From: a virus
Virus record (IMG/VR): IMGVR_UViG_3300042473_001540
Span: 124,001 to 188,000 of that record
Strand: one strand, 5' to 3'
DNA: 64,000 nucleotides
Positions 48,834 through 59,500 of this stretch are shown here, piece after piece. Within the stretch, counting starts at the first letter, position 1. Every line of letters starts with the position of its first letter. Position numbers and translations under genes: made by a program. The notes under the pieces were generated by a model. The model was not told the origin of the DNA and did no database searches. It worked only from the letters and a program-made list of their open reading frames with translations.

Positions 48834-49263
48834 TTATAATTGCTTTCTTGTAGGTGTATGAAACTTCCAGTGTTGCATACTTTTGTTAAAAGATCTGCTA
48901 TATGCGTGAATCTAGAGGATATTTTGTAATTCTAAGCTGTTTCATTACCAAAAAATCATAAGGTAATTACAGATCCTACAACACAGTCGTCAAGTCTCTT
49001 GGAGAATTGGTAGTAGCGACCACTTTTTTTGGACTGTATGCTATCCAATATCAAACTCATTGTGAGTATTTGCCGGCGTCGATCTCAAGTTATTTGTGCA
49101 ACCACACCAACAGGGCTGTTGATGTCTCTTATAAGGATGTGCACAAAACTATGCAAAGGATCACTTATAGTGGCAGAGAACTTTGGATTTTGTTTAATTA
49201 TGCTGTTGAGCAGTGGGCTACCTGCTCCAGGTAACGCACTGCTCAAGTGAAACTCTTTTAAAT
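48834..49263. other. 430-nt intergenic region, no convincing gene
   Basis: Several short frames of 63-75 codons cross this stretch on both strands, but none has a ribosome site or a plausible protein. It holds a long hairpin at 49206-49246 next to the carbamoyltransferase stop. A TTGACG on the minus strand at 48988-48993 could be a weak -35 box for the GT2 gene. The rest is AT-rich and unexplained. Confidence 0.5.
49206..49246 (-). terminator. compound hairpin after the carbamoyltransferase gene
   Basis: TTGAGCAGTG pairs with CACTGCTCAA (10 bp), and inside it TACCTG pairs with CAGGTA around a CTC loop. It lies 17 nt past the minus-strand stop. No T-run is seen, so its action as a terminator is unproven. 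Confidence 0.5.
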
Positions 49264-50961
49264 TTACTGTTTGCATACTAACATTCCCAGATCGGGAAGA
49301 TACAGGTAGTGGATATCACAGTTGAAGATTGTTATCAAGGCGTCTACCAGTGTTTCCACCAATGGCTGCCCAGCTAGATTGAAACTAGTGTTAAACAGCA
49401 ACGGTGTTTCGGTTTGTTGCCGAAAAGCATCTAGCAGCTGATACAAATGCAAGTTTTGCTCGCTGGTGACAGTTTGTACTCTGCAGGTGCCATCCACATG
49501 TGTAACTGCAGGAATCAACTCTCTTTGGCTTTCCTTCACATTTACAGCATACATCATGTAAGGGCTTTCATTGAGATTGCGCATGTCAAACCAGTCATTT
49601 GCATGTTCTGCCATCACACTCGCAGCAAAAGGGCGGAACCATTCACGATTTTTAACTTGGTTAACAATATCCTTGCCGTTGGTTACTCGAGGATCAAAAA
49701 GAATGCTTCTGTTGCCTAGTGCACGAGGCCCACCTTCACTAGCGCCTTGAAACAAAGCCACAATATTGCCTTCTGCCAGCAGTAGTGCCACTTCAGCAGG
49801 TGATGTGTCTCTCATGCTGATACCTTCAACAGAAGCAATAGTGGTTTCAATCTGATTATAGTCTGGCAACACACTCAAGTAGAGATGAGAGAGTGGTTGA
49901 GGTGTAGTATCTTGGCTCAGAACATAATAAGCATGCCGAGCTAAACCAATGGCTGTTCCACCATCATGTGCAATGGGATCAATGTAAAACTCAATATTAG
50001 GGAAACGTTCTAGATATTTGTAGTTGGCAACACAGTTGAGTGCATAACCACCACTGATTACAATGCGATTTTCTCCAGTAATGTCAATAGCACGCTCAAT
50101 CAACTTCACCATCTGCTCTTCAGTTTCTTTCTGCACATGGTAGGCTAGATTCTTGTCTTGATCTCGCACTAATTCAAAGTTATTATGCCAGTCACTTGGT
50201 TGTGTGTATCTACGCAAGTAAGGAAATCTATTCTCGTCAATGTGTGCGCCGGTGGGATATCGAGGAATCAACAAGTTCTTGTTGCCTTTATTGTTGATGA
50301 AAAAGGCAGGAATGTTGCTGTCTTCTTGGCCATAAGGAGCTAGTCCCATGGTCTTCCCAGCTTCAATAGCCCCAAATCCTAAATAATCACTTACACTCTC
50401 GTATGCCTTAACAATAGTAACATTATTATCAAATTCTTGGATACCGTTGTCGTAGTAGAGGCTGGTTTCCGCACCGTCACTGTATCTTTTGTAAACTGCG
50501 TTGAACTCATGTGGATAGCTGCAATGATAGATGCTTTCAGTTTCAAAACCCCCAGTAAGTGGTAGTCCTTCTCCCATGCTTTCTTGCACATAGCTTCCGG
50601 CCCCATCTACGACCAAGGCGCATGCTGTTTCAAAACCACTGCCATAGAAGGCATTAGCTGCATGACCCAAGTGATGTAGATGGCCCATTAGGGTAACTTG
50701 CACATTAGGACTGAATTTGCGAGCTAATGCAGCATAGGCATTCTCGTTAGTCCAAGGAAGAGTAACCCAATTAGTGGTGGTCCCACCAATGATCAAGTGG
50801 TCTACCAAATGATTAGTTAGTACCCATAGCATGGCTCTAAATGGATTACCGTCATACTTTAGGCGACTCCATCGTTCTTCCTCGCTATAAAACAGCAACT
50901 TACCGTCTTCAACAAGCGCCACACTGCTGTTGTGACCGGGATTGATGGCCATTATTTTCAT
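49264..50961 (-). CDS. carbamoyltransferase (NodU/CmcH/TobZ family)
   Basis: A 565-residue O-carbamoyltransferase. NPGHNSSVALVEDGKLLFYSEEER opens the Kae1-like domain, HLHHLGHAANAFYGSGF holds the metal-binding histidines, VVDGAGSY, GAIEAGKTMGLAPYG and ISGGYALNCVANYK continue the ATP site, and GASEGGPRALGNRSILFDPR begins the C-terminal domain. The enzyme makes carbamoyl-AMP and transfers the group to a hydroxyl of a sugar or nucleoside. Its start overlaps the previous stop (TGATG). Neighbouring glycosyltransferases suggest a glycan substrate. Confidence 0.93.
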   Translation of the reverse strand: MKIMAINPGHNSSVALVEDGKLLFYSEEERWSRLKYDGNPFRAMLWVLTNHLVDHLIIGGTTTNWVTLPWTNENAYAALARKFSPNVQVTLMGHLHHLGHAANAFYGSGFETACALVVDGAGSYVQESMGEGLPLTGGFETESIYHCSYPHEFNAVYKRYSDGAETSLYYDNGIQEFDNNVTIVKAYESVSDYLGFGAIEAGKTMGLAPYGQEDSNIPAFFINNKGNKNLLIPRYPTGAHIDENRFPYLRRYTQPSDWHNNFELVRDQDKNLAYHVQKETEEQMVKLIERAIDITGENRIVISGGYALNCVANYKYLERFPNIEFYIDPIAHDGGTAIGLARHAYYVLSQDTTPQPLSHLYLSVLPDYNQIETTIASVEGISMRDTSPAEVALLLAEGNIVALFQGASEGGPRALGNRSILFDPRVTNGKDIVNQVKNREWFRPFAASVMAEHANDWFDMRNLNESPYMMYAVNVKESQRELIPAVTHVDGTCRVQTVTSEQNLHLYQLLDAFRQQTETPLLFNTSFNLAGQPLVETLVDALITIFNCDIHYLYLPDLGMLVCKQ

Positions 50962-51893
50962 CAGCGTGTTTTCCTTTCAATATCTGCAACAATCTTTTGA
51001 TAGATGTCGTCTAGTTCTTTGGTTGAGAATTTCATTGTGCCTTCATTCAGCCTATTGCTGAGATTTACGTCCAGACCAGCAATACGAATAGGACTATATT
51101 TCCTAGCAGCAGGCTTTTCAATTATTTGAAAGTAATCTGGATAGCTGGTGTTCTTGGGAAACGTACTCCCAATAATTACTGTGCCTGGTACTCCAGAGGC
51201 TCTAGCAATATGCTGGCCTACACTGTCACATCCTACAAAATAGTCAGAGTTGGCAACTAGAGCTGACCAAACTCTTAAATCAGCAGTGTATTTGGCACTC
51301 CAGTTGTCGTCTTTCAATTGAAAGTCAGGCTCGCCAAAAAAGATCATGTTGTATTTTTGATTAAGACGCCGGCTCAGGCTCAAATAGTCGTTTGAGCTTA
51401 AGCTTCTGCTTTCTTCGTCAATCACTGTGGCACGATCCAGTTTGGCACCACGGCCAAAGGGTTGAAATACAATAGTTTTGTTCTTTTTGCTCACACTTTT
51501 GAGATCAGCTATGGTATTCTTGGCTACTAGAGTTTCTTGTTGATTGAATGCCAAGCGTGGTGGCAATAAATCACTGTGATCTGTAGTTTGGTTGATTTCC
51601 CTGTCAAAAGCTTCAGCCAAACTTATCTCTTGCCTAAAATATGCTGGGATACGATAAGGCTCCGGGGTTACTATTTGATCAGCATTCTTGACTACGTTGT
51701 CAAAAACACCTTTTGTATCAAGATTGTAGGTGCGATCTTGCAGCTCGGGAATACCCCAGTATAAGAAATCCCATGCCCCAACCAACACAGCCCATTCGCT
51801 GTTGGGATGCAATCGACCGTATTTGATTAATGCAGGAATAGCGGTGATTACTCTACCAGCACCACCGTCTATCCAAAATATCTTTTTTGTCAT
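50961..51893 (-). CDS. GT9-like glycosyltransferase
   Basis: A 310-residue protein from the ATG giving MTKKIFWIDGGAGRVITAIPAL, which resembles the phosphate-binding start of GT9 heptosyltransferases. FQPFGRGAKLDRA and VANSDYFVGCDSVGQHIARASG match the nucleotide-sugar half. It is coupled to the carbamoyltransferase by a TGATG junction. An 18-residue N-terminal extension is possible in frame but unlike the family. Confidence 0.72.
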   Translation of the reverse strand: MTKKIFWIDGGAGRVITAIPALIKYGRLHPNSEWAVLVGAWDFLYWGIPELQDRTYNLDTKGVFDNVVKNADQIVTPEPYRIPAYFRQEISLAEAFDREINQTTDHSDLLPPRLAFNQQETLVAKNTIADLKSVSKKNKTIVFQPFGRGAKLDRATVIDEESRSLSSNDYLSLSRRLNQKYNMIFFGEPDFQLKDDNWSAKYTADLRVWSALVANSDYFVGCDSVGQHIARASGVPGTVIIGSTFPKNTSYPDYFQIIEKPAARKYSPIRIAGLDVNLSNRLNEGTMKFSTKELDDIYQKIVADIERKTR

Positions 51894-52015
51894 TCTAGTT
51901 CCTCGAAGCTTCAAGATATTATAAGGCAAATTGACTATTTTTGCCAAAATTTAAGATTCATCTGCCTATAATAGACTAAAAAGCTGTTGAGAACTTGACC
52001 AACACTTGTAGGTAG

Positions 52016-52678
52016 TCACAATTGCCGGCCTTTTGTCTGTCCCAGCCCTGTGTACCATTGTAGGAAGTCACCCTGATATTGCTTATAGCCGCCGTGCTTG
52101 CAAGTGATTGTGGTGTCAAGATATATGGGAAATCCGCCTTCCTGAAGTTTTTCAAACATACGTATGTCCTCACTCATAAGACCGGTGTTGGTAACTATCA
52201 CATCACAGATCATTCGGCGTTGCTTCATGTCTTTGGGATCAATATAGGCTTGACTGGTGTTCCACAAATGGTTTATAGCTTGTCGACTCATGCGTGCAAA
52301 TCCTGTGCCCAAGCCATCAACTTCCATCAAACCAGTTTGCGGGTCAATAGGGCGTTTAGTCATTTGTCTTACAACATATTCTGGACGATCCCCTTTTTTG
52401 GGATATGTGCCACCCACAACATCTACAGGATGATCCAGTAGTTTAAAAAACTGTTGCGGGGTCCATTCAATATCTTGATCAATCCATACGAGATCATCAA
52501 CACCGATCTCATATGCTAATTGCAAGGTGTCATTTCTAGCTCTTTGAATCAATGCATCGAAGCTGACCCATAAGGGTAAAAGTTCAATGTTTCTTTTTTC
52601 AGCAGCTTTAGTAGTATAAAATAAACTGCTAGTGTAGCTGACCTCTACCTTGCCATCATAGCTAGGGGTGCCTATCAT
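52016..52678 (-). CDS. GT-A-fold glycosyltransferase
   Basis: A 220-residue protein if started at the ATG coupled to the previous stop (TAATG); an ATG 36 nt upstream would add 12 residues. MIGTPSYDGKVEVSYTSSL, FDALIQRARNDTLQLAYE and DDLVWIDQDIEWTPQQFFKLL hold the nucleotide-binding strands and a DxD (DQD). DVVGGTYPKKGDRPEY and GTGFARMSRQAI complete a family common in phages. Sugar unknown. Confidence 0.78.
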   Translation of the reverse strand: MIGTPSYDGKVEVSYTSSLFYTTKAAEKRNIELLPLWVSFDALIQRARNDTLQLAYEIGVDDLVWIDQDIEWTPQQFFKLLDHPVDVVGGTYPKKGDRPEYVVRQMTKRPIDPQTGLMEVDGLGTGFARMSRQAINHLWNTSQAYIDPKDMKQRRMICDVIVTNTGLMSEDIRMFEKLQEGGFPIYLDTTITCKHGGYKQYQGDFLQWYTGLGQTKGRQL

Positions 52679-53586
52679 TACTCTGCGACGAGTTGATTGA
52701 TTAAAATTTGCCATTCGTGTATTCTAGTGTTCCAACTGTAGAGTTTGTCAAATAATAATGCTTGATTTTGCCATTGAGGGTTATTTGAATCATATTTGCT
52801 CAATTGGTTATCAAGAGATTTAGCAAAGGCTGCTGACAATACCCGTTTGTTGGTAGTATAGTCTACAAAACAAGCACTTTCGCCAAGGGTTTCTTCAAGA
52901 GCACCAAGTCGAGTGGTGACCACCTGGCACCCAGCACTAGCAGCCTCTATTGCTGAGATGCAGCTGGTTTCTGGGAAAGTGCTGGGATATACCCATAAGT
53001 GACTGCCTTGCAATCTCTTTCTCACAGCTTGATTGAGCCCGTAACCAACATACTGGATTTGAGTGTGCTGGCGACAGCGATCAAACAAAGACTGATAGCC
53101 TCTCATGGTGCTGTCACTGAAACCTTTGCCATAGATAATGGTGCTGCTGTAAACTGTGAGACGCCAGTTTTGATATTGCAGTTGGTCTACAGCATCCAGC
53201 AACACATCAAGTCCTCTCCAAGGAGTGCTGGTGTAGATCATTTCAATTTGCTGAGAGGCGGGTTTGAGTTGCCAATTGAAAGAGTGTATGGCATTGCGGA
53301 TCACAACTGTTTTGTTTGGATCTATGCCAAAATAGTTTATCCATTTTATACGTTGCCATTCACTTACAAATATCCAGCAAGCAACAGCCTGTTGAAACTG
53401 TGGATTAGCCGCACCTTGACTGGCCTCTTGGTCGGTGTCGAGATGCTGCCAAACAACGTTCTTTTTGTTGGGATCTATTTGATGTAAGCTGCAATTGCTT
53501 ACTATGAGATTCAACGATGTTGGCCAACCTCCCAGTTGTTGAGAGAGATTGGCCATCATGAGTTCAGTGCCACCGCGTGGGATCAT
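52678..53586 (-). CDS. GT4-family glycosyltransferase
   Basis: A 302-residue GT-B protein starting 11 nt after the fibre stop. MIPRGGTELMMANLSQQL is the acceptor-side opening usual for GT4 ('GG.e......La'), IFVSEWQRIKWI and VIRNAIHSFNW mark the domain junction, MIYTSTPWRGLDVLLDAV the sugar-nucleotide site, and YPSTFPETSCISAIEAASAG the E-x7-E motif. It is the first of the glycosyltransferase genes behind the fibre gene. Confidence 0.87.
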   Translation of the reverse strand: MIPRGGTELMMANLSQQLGGWPTSLNLIVSNCSLHQIDPNKKNVVWQHLDTDQEASQGAANPQFQQAVACWIFVSEWQRIKWINYFGIDPNKTVVIRNAIHSFNWQLKPASQQIEMIYTSTPWRGLDVLLDAVDQLQYQNWRLTVYSSTIIYGKGFSDSTMRGYQSLFDRCRQHTQIQYVGYGLNQAVRKRLQGSHLWVYPSTFPETSCISAIEAASAGCQVVTTRLGALEETLGESACFVDYTTNKRVLSAAFAKSLDNQLSKYDSNNPQWQNQALLFDKLYSWNTRIHEWQILINQLVAE

Positions 53587-53597
53587 AAGCCTAAAGT

Positions 53598-56500
53598 CTA
53601 CACACCTTTGGCAGTGAGTGCAAGTTCAAGAGCTGTCACACGCTGATTGAGCTGATCGTTGCTTTCAGCCAACTCTTGCACAGCTCGAATCAACACAGGG
53701 AACACGTTAGCTACTGTGGCTTCAAGCTTCTCTGGGTTGTCCTCAAGCACCAAATGCAGCCAGTCTTGTAGATTATATCGATTGCTGACTTCCAGTACTT
53801 CTTGAGCAATAAATCCAGCGCTCTTGACCCCTACTCGGCTGCCATCTCTAGTATTCCATGTGAATTTTACTGGACGTAGATCACGTATCAGCTGCAATCC
53901 CAAAGGAATATCTTCGATGTCAGTTTTGTCTCTAGCATCAGACAAAGCAGTAATAGTAGTTACCTGAGCTCGCAGTGTAGTAATGCTGGAATCACCAAAA
54001 GTTATTGTGTTGTTGCTGGTTGCTGTTGCTCCACTTGCACCGCATCCCAAAAACACGTTGTTACTGCCATTTGTGTTGCTCGTACCTGCTGATCGTCCTA
54101 TTGCAGTGTTGTTTGTGCCATTGGTATTCTGCTGTAGGGCAGCGCCGCCAATTGCTATGTTTGAATTGGTGGTATTGTTCCTTAGAGCACATGCCCCCAA
54201 TGCAATGTTGTCACTGCCACAAAAGTTAGTGCCAAGGGCATCAAAGCCCAGGCCTATATTATTGATACCACTTGTATTAAATTGGAGTGCCCAACAACCA
54301 ACTGCAATGTTATTGCTACCAGTTGTATTGCATCGTAGAGCACAAGCACCGATAGCTGTATTATTACTACCATTTTGGTTGCAACAAAGCGCAGCTAGGC
54401 CAAATGCCATGTTAAATAGCCCAGTGCTGCTGGTATTGGATGTGCCTATTTTATAACTGCTAGTGCAGTCCAAACACGCATATCCACAACAGCCCACAGG
54501 GTTGCCGTTTATAGCAAATCCATTCCCATCTATAGCCAGTCGCAGACAACTGCCAGCAGCAATCAGCACACAAGATACACTGCCTGCTGCTGGTGTTACA
54601 TTGCCAATTACCGTGTTGTTGAACCCAGTTGTGATCAGACTTCCAGCGTTTTGGCCAATTGCTATGTTACATGTTCCAGTGGTGTTGGCAGTCAGCGCAC
54701 CAATACCCAGTGCTATGTTACCAGTCCCAGTAGTATTCTGCTGTAGGGCAGCGCCGCCAATTGCTATGTTTGAATTGGTGGTATTGTTCCTTAGAGCACA
54801 TGCCCCCAATGCAATGTTGTCACAGCCACCAGGGTTAATTCCAAGGGCATCAAAGCCCATGCCTATGTTATTGTTACCACTTGTATTAAATTGGAGTGCT
54901 AAACAACCAACTGCAATGTTGTGACACCCGCTAGTATTGCATCGTAGAGCAGACGCACCGATAGCTGTATTGCTACAACCATTACGGTTGCAACAAAGCG
55001 CAGCTAGGCCAAATGCCATGTTAAATAGCCCAGTGCTGCTGGTATTGGATGTGCCTATTTTATAACTGCTAGTGCAGTCCAAACACGCATATCCACAACA
55101 GCCCACAGGGTTGCCGTTTATAGCAAATCCATTCCCATCTATAGCCAGTCGCAGACAACTGCCAGCAGCAATCAGCACACAAGATACACTGCCTGCTGCT
55201 GGTGTTACATTGCCAATTACCGTGTTGTTGAACCCAGTTGTGATCAGACTTCCAGCGTTTTGGCCAATTGCTATGTTACATGTTCCAGTGGTGTTGGCAG
55301 TCAGCGCACCAATACCCAGTGCTATGTTACCAGTCCCAGTAGTATTCTGCGATAGGGCAAAGTAACCAATTGCTATGTTGCAACCGGTGGTGTTTGAGCA
55401 AAGGGCCAATGCCCCCAATGCTATGTTGTCACTTCCATTCAAGTTAGTGCCTAGGGCATTAACTCCCATGCCTATGTTATTGCAACCTAGTGTGTTGAAT
55501 TGAAGTGCCAAACAACCAATTGCAATATTATGAGACCCGTTCTGGTTGCATCGTAGAGCAGACGCACCGATAGCTGTATTGCTACAACCAGTTAAATTAC
55601 AACAAAGCGCCCCTTGGCCAAATGCCATGTTAAATGTCCCAGCACTGCTGGACATAAATGTGCCTATTTTATAACTGGAAGTGCAGTCCAAACATGCATA
55701 TCCACAGCTACCAATAGATGCTCCATTAACATAAAGCCCAGTTCCGTCTACTCGCAGTCGTTCACATGCGCCAGCACCAATCAATACAGTGCAAACCAAA
55801 CCCCCGGTGCCAGACAAATTGCCAATTACCGTGTTGTTGAACCCAGTGGTTATTAGGGAGCCAGCGTTTTGGCCAATTGCTATGTTACATGTTCCAGTGG
55901 TGTTGGCAGTCAGCGCACCAATACCCAGTGCTATGTTAAATGTGCCATTGGTATTCTGCTGTAGGGCAGCGCCGCCAATTGCTATGTTTGAATTGGTAAG
56001 ATTGTTCCTTAGAGCACATGCCCCCAATGCAATGTTGTCACAGCCACCAGGGTTAATGCCAAGGGCATCAAAGCCCATGCCTATGTTATTGTTACCAGTT
56101 AGGTTTAATTGGAGTGCCAAACAACCAACTGCAATGTTATTGCTACCAGCAGTATTGCATCGTAGAGCAGACGCACCGATAGCTGTATTGCTACTACCAT
56201 TACGGTTGCAACAAAGCGCACCTAGGCCAAATGCCATGTTATATAACCCAGTGCTGCTGGACATAAATGTGCCTATTTTATAACTGCTAGTGCAGTCCAA
56301 AGACGCATATCCACAGCTACCAATAGATGCCCCATTAACATAAAGCCCACTTGAGTCTACTTTCAGTCGTTCACAACTGCCAGCACCAATCAATACAGTG
56401 TTATTCAAACCCGTAGTGCCAGACAAATTGCCAATTATTGTGTTGTTAGATCCAGTTACAACATTTCCAGCTCCTTGGCCAATTGCTATGTTACATGTTC

Positions 56501-59500
56501 CAACGGCGTTTGCACTCAGCGCACCAATACCCAGTGCTATGTTAAATGTGCCACTGCAATTCTGCTGTAGGGCAGCGCCGCCAATTGCTATGTTTGAATT
56601 GGTCTGATTGTTCCTTAGAGCACATGCCCCCAATGCAATGTTGTCACTGCCACCAGAGGTAGTGCCAAGGGTGCCAAGGGCATCAAAGCCCATGCCTATG
56701 TTATTGTTACCACTTGTATTAAATTGGAGTGCCAGACAACCAACTGCAATGTTATTGCTACCAGTTGTATTGCATCGTAGAGCAGACGCACCGATAGCTG
56801 TATTATTACTACCATTTAGATTAAGACAAAGCGCAGCTAGGCCAAATGCCATGTTATATAACCCAGTGCTGCTGGACATAAATGTGCCTATTTTATAACT
56901 GCTATAGACGTCCAAACACGCATATCCACAGCTACCAATAGATGCCCCATTAACATAAAGCCCACTTGAGTCTACTTTCAGTCGTTCACAACTGCCAGCA
57001 CCAATCAATACAGTGTTATTCAAACCCGTAGTGCCAGACAAATTGCCAATTATTGTGTTGTTAGATCCAGTTACAACATTTCCAGCTCCTTGGCCAATTG
57101 CTATGTTACATGTTCCAACGGCGTTTGCACTCAGCGCACCAATACCCAGTGCTATGTTAAATGTGCCACTGCAATTCTGCTGTAGGGCAGCGCCGCCAAT
57201 TGCTATGTTTGAATTGGTCTGATTGTTCCTTAGAGCACATGCCCCCAATGCAATGTTGTCACTGCCACCAGAGGTAGTGCCAAGGGTGCCAAGGGCATCA
57301 AAGCCCATGCCTATGTTATTGTTACCAGTTAGGTTAAGTTGGAGTGCTAAACAACCAACTGCAATATTGTGACACCCGCTAGTATTGCATCGTAGAGCAG
57401 ACGCACCGATAGCTGTATTGCTACAACCATTTCGGTTACAACAAAGCGCACCTTGGCCAAATGCCATGTTAAATGTCCCAGTGCTGCTGGTATTGAATGT
57501 GCCTATTTTATAACTGCTAGTGCAGTCCAAACACGCATATCCGCAACAGCCCACACCGCTGCCGTTTATAGCAAATCCATTCACATCTATAGCCAGTCGC
57601 TGACAACTGCCAGCAGCAATCAGCACACAACATACACTGCCGGCTGCTGGTGACAAATTGCCAATTATTGTGTTGTTGAACCCAGTTGTGATCAGACTTC
57701 CAGCGAGTTGGCCAATTGCTATGTTACATATTCCAGCGGTGTTTGCAGTCAGCGCACCAATACCCAGTGCTATGTTAAATGTGCCACTGGTATTCTGCTG
57801 TAGGGCAGCGCCGCCAATTGCTATGTTTGAATTGGTAATATTGTTCCTTAGAGCACATGCCCCCAATGCAATGTTGTCACTGCCATTAAAATTAGTGCCA
57901 AGGGCATCAAAGCCCATGCCTATGTTATTGTTACCACTTGTATTAAATTGGAGTGCCAAACAACCAACTGCAATGTTATTGCTACCAGTTGTATTGCATC
58001 GTAGAGCACTCGCACCGATAGCTGTATTGCTACAACCATTTCGGTTACAACAAAGCGCACCTTGGCCAAAAGCAAAGTTGTTTGTTCCTGTACTGACTGT
58101 AAGGCCGTTACCAACCTTATAGCTGGCATAGATGTCCAAATTGGCAGTAGTAGCCGCAACACCTGTTAAAGCAGCGCCGCAACCAAAATAACATCTTGCA
58201 CACACGTCCCCTGTGCCGTTGTTGACAACCAAACAGTTTGCGTCAACTCTTAGTCTTTCGTTTGTTCCAGCGCCTATCAACACTGTGTTCACACAATCAG
58301 CTGTGCCAGCCAAGTTACCAATTACTGTATTACTGCACCCAGTTGTTATTGAAAAACCTGCACAAACGCCTATACCAATGTTGCTGTTACCAGTTGTGTT
58401 GCAGTTCAGGGCCATGAATCCAAGTGCTGTATTGAAACAGCCTATAGTATTTGACTTAAGACTATTCCCGCCAACCGCAGTATTGCACAAACCTATTGTG
58501 TTAGCTGTAAGGCTGCAAGTGCCTATACCAACATTTTCCACTCCTGTGGTATTGGCGTCTACAGCATAAGCCCCAATTCCAATGTTGTTAAAGCCTGAGG
58601 TATTAGCCCCCAATGCAAAGGCACCAAAACCTATGTTTTGGCATCCTATTGTATTGTTTTGAAGTACTTGCTCACCAACCGCAGTGTTGTAGCCACCAGT
58701 TGTAGTCCTTCTCAAGGCAAAATGTCCCAGAGCCACATTGGCTGTTCCCTGTGTGCCACTTACGCAACAAAGAGCCCCGTTACCAACACCAATGTTACCA
58801 CACGGCCCGCCTCCTAACATCATGGTGTCAATGCCTATTGCGATATTACTGCGCCCAGTTGTGCTTGCACACATGCTGCTGCTGCCAAATGCCAAGTTTT
58901 GACATCCAAAACCGTTGTTGACCAAAGCTAGACAACCAACTGCAATGTTATCTGCTCCAGTAGCAGTAGTATTGCCAGCATTATATCCCAACTGCACATT
59001 CGACCCAACAGGAGTGTTGGCATAAACTGTCCCCAAACTTGTGGGAGTAGCAGCAGACACACTTCCGCCGCTAATGCCAGTTAAACCAGCACCACAGCCA
59101 AAGAAGCAGCGAGCACACACATCACCAGTGCCATTGTTTACAACTAGACAATTGGCGTCAACACGGATACGTTCAGTAGCCCCTGCGCCAATCAATACAG
59201 TGGCGGTGAGGCCAGCACAACCTGATAAATTACCTATAATAGTATTGCTGGTTCCGGTTGTGATATTACCCCCACTGCTGTTGCCAATTGCTATATTACA
59301 TGCACCAGTAGTTGTGTTGAGTAGCGAAAGAACACCAATGCCAATGTTGCAGTTGCCAGTATTAGCGGCCAAAGCACATCTGCCCATTGCAATGTTACGA
59401 ACTCCTACTGTATTGCTGGCCAAAGCAAATGGCCCAACAGCAACGTTGCTACCACCCGATGTGTTTGCAGCTAGTGAGCATGCGCCAAGAGCAATATTGC

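Noticed and set aside
48961-49110. Possible tRNA in the intergenic region
   Set aside because: Short stems exist, but no cloverleaf with a T-loop GTTC-type motif, anticodon stem and paired acceptor ends could be drawn on either strand.
49007-49276. Three frames of 63-75 codons on both strands in the large intergenic gap
   Set aside because: They overlap each other, lack ribosome sites and have no protein-like pattern; the minus-strand one crosses the compound hairpin.
54445-58111. CRISPR-like or satellite repeat array
   Set aside because: The repeats are 609-615 bp, in frame and coding throughout, so they are protein-domain duplications and not a CRISPR or a non-coding satellite.
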